This document shows, in pieces, positions 1 to 6,745 of a stretch of 64,000 nucleotides of DNA (positions within the stretch are counted from its first letter, which is position 1; each line of letters opens with the position of its first letter). The position numbers were made by a program, and so were the translations under genes. Below the pieces are notes generated by a model. It was not told where the DNA came from. It saw only the letters and a program-made list of their open reading frames with translations, and searched no databases. The DNA is from Clostridiales bacterium CHKCI006. GTDB taxonomy: Bacteria; Bacillota_I; Bacilli_A; Erysipelotrichales; Coprobacillaceae. The stretch lies in NCBI GenBank assembly GCA_900018345.1, contig FCNA01000028.1, positions 88,080 through 152,079 on the forward strand, read 5' to 3'.

Positions 1-385
1 CTTTTGCATGCTTAATAATTTCGTTGACCCTGTCACTGATCATATTAACAATATGGTTGAATGTTCCCACTAGTGAATTAAATTGATCACTTTCTAAGAT
101 CCTGTTTTTCAACGTCACCAGATCATTCATCAAACGATTCATTTTTTCTTTAGTTGATGCTTTGTAGGAAGCATAATCAAACTCACGTACATAGGTCTGT
201 ACGTTTGCAATCGTATCGTTTAATTTATTGACGACATCCTCTTTGGTCATATCTTTCAGGTTTTCTTTCACCTTTAAAAATGACGTATTGATATCTTCAA
301 CGAGCTCACTCCCTTTTTTTGGCGCAAGCAACAGACCGATCACAGTTCCAACACCAAGACCTACGATAAACTTACCCATTTTCAT
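1..385 (-). CDS. ytxH: YtxH domain-containing protein (partial, C-terminus cut by window edge)
   Basis: Reading leftward from an ATG at 385, the protein starts MKMGKFIVGLGVGTVIGLLL followed by APKKG. This glycine-rich hydrophobic anchor followed by an amphipathic helical stretch is the hallmark of YtxH-family small envelope proteins. The frame stays open to the window edge, so about 128 codons are visible and the C-terminus is missing. An AAAGGA ribosome-binding site lies just upstream. It is the last gene of a murC-DUF948-ytxH run, the same order as murC-ytxG-ytxH in Bacillus subtilis. The family's molecular role is not established; stress association is known only from B. subtilis. Confidence 0.8.
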   Translation of the reverse strand, partial: MKMGKFIVGLGVGTVIGLLLAPKKGSELVEDINTSFLKVKENLKDMTKEDVVNKLNDTIANVQTYVREFDYASYKASTKEKMNRLMNDLVTLKNRILESDQFNSLVGTFNHIVNMISDRVNEIIKHAK

Positions 386-400
386 CGGCTCTCATCCTTT

Positions 401-709
401 CTATTTTTTTCTTTTTTTTCCGGCACGATAGGCACCCGCCATACTTAATGTACGACCTAAGAAGCTGCTGTTTGACTTATGATCAAATAAGCCTGACACC
501 TTTTCGATGGGTGCATTCATTAGTTTCAGCTTGTAATTCAAATCATCGATCGTATGATTCGCTTTGTCAATCGCCCGATTCATCTCTCTCAGACTTGAAT
601 TTGCCTCATCCAAGGTACTCAACATTCTGATAAACAGAATGCCCAAACAGATGCAGGCAAAGGCTCCAGCCACCAGTAAGATGCACAAACAGATTTCAAC
701 CGCCGTCAT
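401..709 (-). CDS. ytxG: DUF948 family protein (YtxG-like)
   Basis: 102 residues. One N-terminal transmembrane helix (residues about 5-30, with ILLVAGAFACICLGILFI) is followed by a predicted coiled coil (about 35-65) and a basic tail ending GKKRKK. This layout matches DUF948 proteins, which are membrane-anchored and usually paired with YtxH. A modest AGGTG site precedes the ATG. It sits 77 bp downstream of murC and 15 bp upstream of ytxH, so all three are probably co-transcribed. Family assignment is by architecture and synteny; function is unknown. Confidence 0.72.
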   Translation of the reverse strand: MTAVEICLCILLVAGAFACICLGILFIRMLSTLDEANSSLREMNRAIDKANHTIDDLNYKLKLMNAPIEKVSGLFDHKSNSSFLGRTLSMAGAYRAGKKRKK

Positions 710-786
710 GACAACACCTCTTTCCTACTAACCATTATCTCACAATTTAATAACCTTTGCAACATATAATCTAAACGCTTTCATTA

Positions 787-2100
787 TTATTTTTCTTTTT
801 CTTTGCAGCTGATGACTTTTTCCTCAAGTTTGTAAATATCTTTGCTGCTCATAAATAAGTAGACCACATCATGATATTTTGCGAGTTCTTCAGCCGCCTC
901 TTCATCCTCTTTGATGATCGACGCACGCGGAATGTACTGACCGATCTCATGAATATCAATGTCGATGCCTGGCTCTTTGGTTGCATTTTCAGGAAAATGA
1001 CAGAGATAGACGGCATCTGCGCCCTCCAGACTCTTGGCAAATTCACGTGCAAATTGTTTGACGCGTGAGAAGCGATCCGGCTTGAAGATGGCGACGATCT
1101 TCTTGTTTGGATAACGTACGCGCGTCGCCTCAATGACAAATTTAATGGCCGTTGGATGATGTGCATAATCATCAACATAGACACAATCATCATGCACCTT
1201 CACGGTATAACGACGTTTGACGCCCTCGAAGCTCGCCAGATGTTCCTGAATGTATTCAGGTGACATATTTTCCAGGTAGCCCAGTGTAATGATCGCCAAG
1301 GCATTATGCAGCATGTGATGTCCATAAAGTGGCAAATTGAAATGACCAAACAATTCATGATGGATATACACATCAAAGCTCATCCCATCCTTGTTTTCAA
1401 TCAGATTGACTGAACGTACATCATTGTTCTGACCTGAACCAAAAGTCAGTTTTGGTGTCGTGATATTCAGCTTTGGTAAATAAGGATCATCACCCCAGAT
1501 GATCACGGTCTTCTTCACCTGATTGGCAAACTTCTCGAAAGAAGCCTTGTAGGCATCAATCGTTGGGAAATAATCGACATGATCCAATTCAATGTTATTG
1601 ATGATGGCATAATCCGGATAATAGTGCAAAAAGTGATCCTGATATTCACATGCCTCAGCAATAAAATACTTGGCATCTTTGACCGCATGACCCGTCCCGT
1701 CCCCAATTAAGACAGAGGTCTTGTCAAAATCCTGAAAGAGATGGTAGGCCATGCCCGTCGTCGTGGTCTTCCCATGTGTGCCGGCAATACAAATAGAAGT
1801 GAAATGCGTCATGAATTCACCTAAGAAATCAAAATAACGGGTGCAGGTGACATTTGGATTCGCCCTTGCCGCTTTTACTTCCGGATGATCTTCCCCAAAA
1901 GCATTTCCGATGATGACATGGTAGCCATCTTTGATATTAGCTGGATCAAAATCCAGAATTTCAATATGGCGCTTACGCAGTTCATCTTCGATAAAAATAT
2001 ATTTAGAGATATCGCTTCCTTTGACCTCATAACCTAGATCATATAGAATCGTTGCCAAAGAAGCCATCCCTGAACCCTTAATTCCAATAAAATAGTACAT
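787..2100 (-). CDS. murC: UDP-N-acetylmuramate--L-alanine ligase
   Basis: Cytoplasmic Mur ligase that adds L-Ala to UDP-MurNAc, the first amino acid of the peptidoglycan stem. The start is placed at the ATG at 2100, preceded by GAGGTGAG, which gives 437 residues; the upstream extension of the frame is noncoding-like. Visible motifs: the N-terminal Rossmann glycine motif GIKGSGM (about 5-11), the ATP loop AGTHGKTTTT (about 106-115), and the DDYAHHP motif in the C-terminal third, which is typical of MurC. Length matches the family. It heads the murC-ytxG-ytxH block and has its own promoter with an overlapping palindrome. Confidence 0.95.
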   Translation of the reverse strand: MYYFIGIKGSGMASLATILYDLGYEVKGSDISKYIFIEDELRKRHIEILDFDPANIKDGYHVIIGNAFGEDHPEVKAARANPNVTCTRYFDFLGEFMTHFTSICIAGTHGKTTTTGMAYHLFQDFDKTSVLIGDGTGHAVKDAKYFIAEACEYQDHFLHYYPDYAIINNIELDHVDYFPTIDAYKASFEKFANQVKKTVIIWGDDPYLPKLNITTPKLTFGSGQNNDVRSVNLIENKDGMSFDVYIHHELFGHFNLPLYGHHMLHNALAIITLGYLENMSPEYIQEHLASFEGVKRRYTVKVHDDCVYVDDYAHHPTAIKFVIEATRVRYPNKKIVAIFKPDRFSRVKQFAREFAKSLEGADAVYLCHFPENATKEPGIDIDIHEIGQYIPRASIIKEDEEAAEELAKYHDVVYLFMSSKDIYKLEEKVISCKEKEK

Positions 2101-2117
2101 ACTCTCACCTCGAAACC

Positions 2118-2139
2118 ATTTTAGCACAAATTGCGCTAA
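2118..2139 (-). promoter_or_regulatory. murC promoter -10 with overlapping palindrome
   Basis: On the minus strand a TGC-TAAAAT extended -10 (TAAAAT at 2118-2123) lies 17 bp before the murC start. No good -35 is visible. A 19-bp near-palindrome (2121-2139, half-sites TTAGC and GCTAA, with CAA/TTG arms inside) covers the upstream half of the -10. This geometry suits a repressor operator. The palindrome is seen in the sequence; its operator role is inference. Confidence 0.5.
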
Positions 2140-2209
2140 AAACATAATGCTTTTTCATGTATATTTCATCATCATCCAGCCATATTAACAGTGTAAAGGA
2201 GAGATGACA

Positions 2210-2326
2210 ATGTCAAAATCAAAACGAAACAAAAATACACCACCAAAAAAGCATCAGGAAGAAATGATTGCACCCAATCAGCCATACATTGAAAAAGAAG
2301 AACAGCCGGCCCATCATCCTTACTAG
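2210..2326 (+). CDS. Small 38-aa hydrophilic protein, unknown
   Basis: A short rightward ORF of 38 codons starting MSKSKRNKNTPPKKHQEE and ending AHHPY, preceded by an AAAGGAGA site 8 bp from the ATG. It is Lys/Pro/His-rich with no membrane segment or recognised domain. It is the only rightward gene between murC and the peptidase gene and is followed at once by a terminator hairpin. The good ribosome-binding site and terminator support a real gene, but no homologue is recognised. Confidence 0.5.
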   Translation: MSKSKRNKNTPPKKHQEEMIAPNQPYIEKEEQPAHHPY

Positions 2327-2330
2327 GCCA

Positions 2331-2372
2331 AAAAGAAGCACATGCAGGGTTTGCCTCCATGCGCTTTTTTCT
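2331..2372. terminator. Bidirectional intrinsic terminator
   Basis: An 11-bp imperfect stem (2338-2348 with 2354-2364, two mismatches) around a 5-nt loop, with a T run at 2365-2370 on the plus strand and a T-rich run on the other strand. It can stop the small rightward ORF and the leftward M24 peptidase operon, whose stop codon is at 2373. Confidence 0.7.
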
Positions 2373-3449
2373 TTATTCAATGACAATCAAGTCTTTAGGA
2401 TAATGATTCAATATCTCACATCCGTCTTCCGTGACCAGCACCAGGTCCTCGATGCGTACACCAAATTCTCCCTCGATATAGATGCCCGGTTCGATTGAGA
2501 AGATCATCCCTGCTCGAACAGGCATATCAAAGGCACTGGAGACATCTCCGTATTCATGGACTTCCTTACCAATGAAATGTCCTGTACGATGATTGAACAT
2601 TGGGCCATAACCGGCCTTGGTAATGACGTCTCTGGCCGCCTTGTCAATATCGCAAAGACGCACGCCCGGTTTAATGATGGCTTCGGCAGCCAGATTGGCC
2701 TGAAGCACCAGATCATAGACCTCTCTTTGTTTTGGTGTGACAGACTTGTAGAAGAAGGTTCTTGTCATATCAGAACAATATCCCTGATACATACAGCCCA
2801 TGTCTACAACGATACTGTCCCCTGGTTTTAGTGGGGTCTGGTCACAGCCATGATGCCCATCAGCCCCATTGGGTCCATAGCCAACGATGGGATCAAAGGA
2901 ATATCCTTCTCCGCCATGGGCCTTATAGAATTCCAGCAGTTTAGCTGCCATTTCATTTTCCGTAATGCCTTCTTCAAAAGCTTGACGCATATCGGCCATC
3001 GCCTGGTCATTGATCAGACTGGCTTCTCTCATCAGCTGCCTCTCAGCTTCATCCTTGACCATGCGCATCTCATCCACTAAATAGGAACCGTTCACAAAAT
3101 GCGCCTGTGGCACATTCGCCATGATTGGTAAAAGGAAACGCGCTGGCCAGTTCTTATCGACACCAATCACACTTGCCTGATCTAAATAAGATGCCAGCAT
3201 ACCGGTATAATCATCCGTATCATAAAACCAGACCTTTTCAAAGCCAAAATCTTCAGGGACATTGAAAAGATGATTCAAAAAGAAGACAGGCGCCTGCTTC
3301 TGGAAAACCGCTAATACCAGCATTCTTTCACCTGGATGGATCATTTTGCCAAGCAGATATTCAATGCTGTGAGGATCACTGATCAGCAATACATCCATCT
3401 TCGCTTTTTTCAAAGCAGTCTGTAAAGTCGTTAAGCGTTCATTATTCAT
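2373..3449 (-). CDS. M24 family Xaa-Pro peptidase
   Basis: 358 residues. Creatinase-like N-terminal domain (about 1-125) followed by a pita-bread metallopeptidase domain. Metal ligands are visible in VVDMGCMYQGYCSDMTRTF (two Asp), HRTGHFIGKEVHE (His) and FSIEPGIY (Glu). These place it with Xaa-Pro aminopeptidase/dipeptidase enzymes (PepP/PepQ/YpdF type), which cleave X-Pro bonds in the cytoplasm. The ATG has GAGGTG upstream inside the end of aspS; the two genes overlap by 8 bp, implying translational coupling. Exact specificity cannot be decided from sequence. Confidence 0.88.
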   Translation of the reverse strand: MNNERLTTLQTALKKAKMDVLLISDPHSIEYLLGKMIHPGERMLVLAVFQKQAPVFFLNHLFNVPEDFGFEKVWFYDTDDYTGMLASYLDQASVIGVDKNWPARFLLPIMANVPQAHFVNGSYLVDEMRMVKDEAERQLMREASLINDQAMADMRQAFEEGITENEMAAKLLEFYKAHGGEGYSFDPIVGYGPNGADGHHGCDQTPLKPGDSIVVDMGCMYQGYCSDMTRTFFYKSVTPKQREVYDLVLQANLAAEAIIKPGVRLCDIDKAARDVITKAGYGPMFNHRTGHFIGKEVHEYGDVSSAFDMPVRAGMIFSIEPGIYIEGEFGVRIEDLVLVTEDGCEILNHYPKDLIVIE

Positions 3450-5193
3450 GCTTTGACACCTCGATTTCTAATTCCTCGAGCTGTTCAGGTGCAACCGCCG
3501 AAGGTGCCATGGAAACAGGACAGCGTGCACTGGCATTCTTTGGAAAAGCAATGACATCACGCAGTGATTTCTCCTGTGCCAGGATCATCGCAATACGGTC
3601 CAAACCTAAAGCGAAACCGCCATGCGGTGGTGTTCCATATTTTAATGCTTCCACAAAGAAACCAAACTGTGCCTGGATGCTTTCATCAGTAAAGCCCAGG
3701 GCATTGAAGACCTTGGCCTGCATATCCTGATCATAAATACGCTGTGATCCGCCACCTAACTCATAACCATTCAAGACAATATCATAAGCTTCCGCTAAAC
3801 AATGAGCCGGATCACTGGCAATCAGATCCTCGTGTCCTGGTTTTGGCAGTGTGAATGGATGATGTTTCGCATAGTAACGCGCCGTCTCTTCGTCATATTC
3901 GAACATAGGGAAATCTACGATCCATAAAAAGTCAAAAGTATTTGGATCATAGAGATGTAATTCTTTTCCTAAATGGTTACGCAAAGCAGCCAGGGCATCA
4001 CAAACCACTTCATAATGTGTATCCGCTACAAATAAGAGCAGATCCTGATCTTCTGCCTGCATCGCTTCGCATAGACGGGAAAGCTGTTCTTCAGTGAAGA
4101 ACTTCACGATAGGTCCTTCTGCCTTGCTGTTTTTGACCTTCATCCAGGCAAGTCCCTTGGCTTTATATGTCTTGGCAAGATCCTGCAGCTTATCGATCGC
4201 TTTGCGTGAATAATGATCGGCCTGTCCTTTCACGTTGATTCCTTTGACATGACCGCCCTGACTTAAGGCGTTTTTAAACACGGCAAAATCCACGTCCTGA
4301 ACCACTGCGTTCAGGTTGGCCAGTTCCAGACCAAAACGCGTATCCGGTTTATCGATACCATAACGCTCCATCGCTTCATGCCAGGTCATCCGGCGCAAAG
4401 GCAGTTCAATGTCAATATTCTTGACCTTTTTCATGACATAAGCCATCATTCTTTCCCCGATATCTAAGATCTCATCCGTTGAAAGGAAGGAAGTTTCGAC
4501 ATCGATCTGGGTAAATTCAATCTGACGATCCGCACGCAGATCCTCGTCACGGAAACAGCGTGCTACCTGGTAGTAGCGTTCAAAACCAGAAACCATCAGC
4601 ATCTGCTTAAAGAGCTGCGGAGACTGTGGCAGGGCATAAAACTCGCCTGGATGCACACGGCTCGGAACCAGAAAATCGCGGGCGCCTTCCGGTGTAGATT
4701 TTCCTAAATAAGGTGTTTCAATCTCAATAAAATCCTCATTATCTAAGAACTCATGAATCGCTTTAACGATTTTCGCTCTTAAGATGATGTTTTGCTGCAT
4801 GTGCGGACGGCGCAGATCGAGGTAACGATACTGCAGTCTGAAATCCTCTAAAGCATCTGTTTCATCCGCAATGATCATTGGCGGCTGCTTAGCAGCATTG
4901 ATGATACGAATGGTCTTGGCTTCGATCTCAATCTCACCCGTTGGCATATGAGGGTTCTTACTGGAACGTTCCACAACCACACCCTCAACCTGAATCACAT
5001 ATTCATTACGAATCTCTTTGGTAATGTTTTCCATCTTTTCATCGCAGATAATCTGAGTGATCCCATAGCGGTCGCGCAAATCGATGAACACTAAAGCCCC
5101 CAGATTACGTTTACGGCTTACCCAGCCCACCAGCTGGACAGTCTTGCCGACGTCAGAAAGACGCAGCTGGCCATTTGTATGTGTCCGATACAT
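3442..5193 (-). CDS. aspS: Aspartyl-tRNA synthetase
   Basis: 583 residues, a full-length bacterial class II AspRS. An N-terminal OB-fold anticodon-binding domain (about 1-105, with VGWVSRKRNLGALVFIDLRD) precedes the catalytic core. Motif 2 appears as ARCFRDEDLRADRQIEFTQ (about 211-229), a bacterial GAD insertion follows, and motif 3 is GFALGLDRIAM near the C-terminus. It charges tRNA-Asp (or Asp and Asn if non-discriminating, which cannot be judged here). GGAGGAAT precedes the ATG. It follows hisS by 2 bp, the hisS-aspS pairing common in Bacillota. Confidence 0.97.
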   Translation of the reverse strand: MYRTHTNGQLRLSDVGKTVQLVGWVSRKRNLGALVFIDLRDRYGITQIICDEKMENITKEIRNEYVIQVEGVVVERSSKNPHMPTGEIEIEAKTIRIINAAKQPPMIIADETDALEDFRLQYRYLDLRRPHMQQNIILRAKIVKAIHEFLDNEDFIEIETPYLGKSTPEGARDFLVPSRVHPGEFYALPQSPQLFKQMLMVSGFERYYQVARCFRDEDLRADRQIEFTQIDVETSFLSTDEILDIGERMMAYVMKKVKNIDIELPLRRMTWHEAMERYGIDKPDTRFGLELANLNAVVQDVDFAVFKNALSQGGHVKGINVKGQADHYSRKAIDKLQDLAKTYKAKGLAWMKVKNSKAEGPIVKFFTEEQLSRLCEAMQAEDQDLLLFVADTHYEVVCDALAALRNHLGKELHLYDPNTFDFLWIVDFPMFEYDEETARYYAKHHPFTLPKPGHEDLIASDPAHCLAEAYDIVLNGYELGGGSQRIYDQDMQAKVFNALGFTDESIQAQFGFFVEALKYGTPPHGGFALGLDRIAMILAQEKSLRDVIAFPKNASARCPVSMAPSAVAPEQLEELEIEVSKHE

Positions 5194-5195
5194 CT

Positions 5196-6464
5196 CTATT
5201 CCTCCATCTTTTTCTCTAAGTATGCCAGGATATCTTCTAAAGCAACCGTTTCCTGGTTACGTGTCCGGGTATCCTTAATATTGACTACTTCTTGATCCAC
5301 TTCATCATCACCGATAATGATGGCAAAGTTGGCCTTCATGCGATCGACCGTCTTAAACTGTGCCTTCATGCTGCGATTCTGATAATCCATATCACAGCTA
5401 AGTCCATTGGCTCTGAGCATGGCCTGAATCTGTACTGCCAGATTTTTGCCCTTCTCACCTAAAGGCATGAGATAAACATCCAAATGTTCTTCCTCTTCTT
5501 CCAGCTGGTCGCCTAAAGCGATAACAAGTCGTTCCATCCCAAAAGCAAAGCCGATTCCCGGTGTTGCCGGACCACCTAATTCTTCAATCAGAGAATTATA
5601 GCGTCCTCCACCGCCAAGGGTGGACTGCGCCCCCAGGATCGGATCATCCGAAATGACCTCAAACACGACATGGCAATAATAATCCAGACCGCGTACCAGA
5701 TTAGGATCAACCACATAGCTGACCTCTAAGTCATCCAATAAGGCCAATACCTGATCAAAATAGGCCTTTGCTTCATCGGTCAAATAATCAATCGTACGTG
5801 GAGCATTTTTCATGGCTGGATGATCATGATCCACTTTGCAGTCTAAAATACGCAGCGGATTCTTTTCAAAACGCTCCTGACAGTCATGACAAAGTTCACC
5901 TAAATAAGGTTCAAAGTGTTTCTTCAGCGCTTCTTTGTGGGCCTGACGGCTCTTGGCATCTCCTAAAGTATTCACAACCAGTCGAACATTTTTCAGCCCT
6001 AAAGACTGAACGATGGTCACCGCCATCAGCATCGCTTCGACATCTAAAGCCGGATCTTCCACTCCCAACATTTCCACACCAAACTGATGGAACTGACGCT
6101 GACGTCCTTTTTGCGGACGCTCATAACGGAACATCGGTCCCATATAATAGAGCTTAACTGGCTTATCAGCTGCCGCAAAAAGCTTGTTTTCAACATAAGC
6201 CCGCGCCACCCCGGCAGTTCCTTCTGGACGCAGGGTCAATGAACGTCCTTTCTTATCAGCAAATGTGTACATTTCTTTAGTCACAATATCACTCGTATCA
6301 CCAACCGAACGATTGAACAGTTCCGTATGTTCAAACATTGGCGGACGAATCTCTTTCACATTGTATAAATCGGCAATTGTTCTTAACAACTGTTCAAGAT
6401 ATTGCCATTTGCGTGTATCCTGAGGCAACAGATCCACTGTGCCTCGAGGGGCTGTATAGGCCAT
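5196..6464 (-). CDS. hisS: Histidyl-tRNA synthetase
   Basis: 422 residues, class II HisRS. Visible signatures: TLRPEGTAGVAR (motif 2 region, about 76-87), MGPMFRYERPQKGRQRQFHQ (about 109-128), the histidine-binding loop VRGLDYYCHVVFE, motif 3 near GIGFAFGMERL, and the C-terminal anticodon-binding domain. AAGGAGGAAG precedes the ATG. First gene of the hisS-aspS-peptidase operon, behind a consensus promoter and a roughly 90-nt structured leader that ends in a terminator just before the ribosome-binding site, suggesting attenuation. Confidence 0.97.
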   Translation of the reverse strand: MAYTAPRGTVDLLPQDTRKWQYLEQLLRTIADLYNVKEIRPPMFEHTELFNRSVGDTSDIVTKEMYTFADKKGRSLTLRPEGTAGVARAYVENKLFAAADKPVKLYYMGPMFRYERPQKGRQRQFHQFGVEMLGVEDPALDVEAMLMAVTIVQSLGLKNVRLVVNTLGDAKSRQAHKEALKKHFEPYLGELCHDCQERFEKNPLRILDCKVDHDHPAMKNAPRTIDYLTDEAKAYFDQVLALLDDLEVSYVVDPNLVRGLDYYCHVVFEVISDDPILGAQSTLGGGGRYNSLIEELGGPATPGIGFAFGMERLVIALGDQLEEEEEHLDVYLMPLGEKGKNLAVQIQAMLRANGLSCDMDYQNRSMKAQFKTVDRMKANFAIIIGDDEVDQEVVNIKDTRTRNQETVALEDILAYLEKKMEE

Positions 6465-6483
6465 AAATCTTCCTCCTTCTTCA

Positions 6484-6575
6484 CAAAAAAAGCCCAGGAC
6501 AAGGCATCAGGCCCTCAGGCGAGCCTAGCCGGGCATACTCTGACGAGTATTCAGATCATTCCCTCAATGATTTGA
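6484..6575 (-). promoter_or_regulatory. Structured hisS leader ending in an intrinsic terminator
   Basis: Downstream of the promoter the leftward transcript shows three hairpins. The first is AUCAUU/AAUGAU with a GAGGG loop, the second is AUACUC/GAGUAU with a GUCA loop. The third is a long imperfect terminator stem starting GCCCGG, with inner AGGC/GCCU and GCC/GGC helices, closing with CCUGGGC and seven U residues at 6484-6490. The terminator ends 19 bp before the hisS ATG. No T-box signature (AGGGUGGNACCGCG) and no His-rich leader peptide is visible, so the class of regulator is unknown. A small independent RNA is an alternative. Confidence 0.65.
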
Positions 6576-6579
6576 AATC

Positions 6580-6608
6580 ATTATAGACTATTTACTAAAA
6601 AAATGCAA
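6580..6608 (-). promoter_or_regulatory. hisS operon promoter
   Basis: Minus-strand -35 TTGCAT (6603-6608), a 17-bp spacer and -10 TATAAT (6580-6585). This is close to the sigma-A consensus and among the few promoters here without a TG extension. Confidence 0.8.
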
Positions 6609-6745
6609 TCATTCAAACGAACCTTCTCTTTTGCATCATATATACAAAAACTATAAAATATCGCTTATTTTAGAAATTTATTTTAATAAATATATCTATT
6701 TCATAAAAAATATGATAATCTCTTATTATAAGGAGGTTGATTTAC

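Noticed and set aside
2172..2360. Leftward ORF (62 codons) across the small rightward gene and terminator
   Set aside because: Reads through a terminator stem, no ribosome-binding site; the opposite-strand 38-codon ORF has the better signals.
6484..6590. T-box riboswitch for hisS
   Set aside because: No AGGGUGGNACCGCG element, no antiterminator and too short for a specifier stem.
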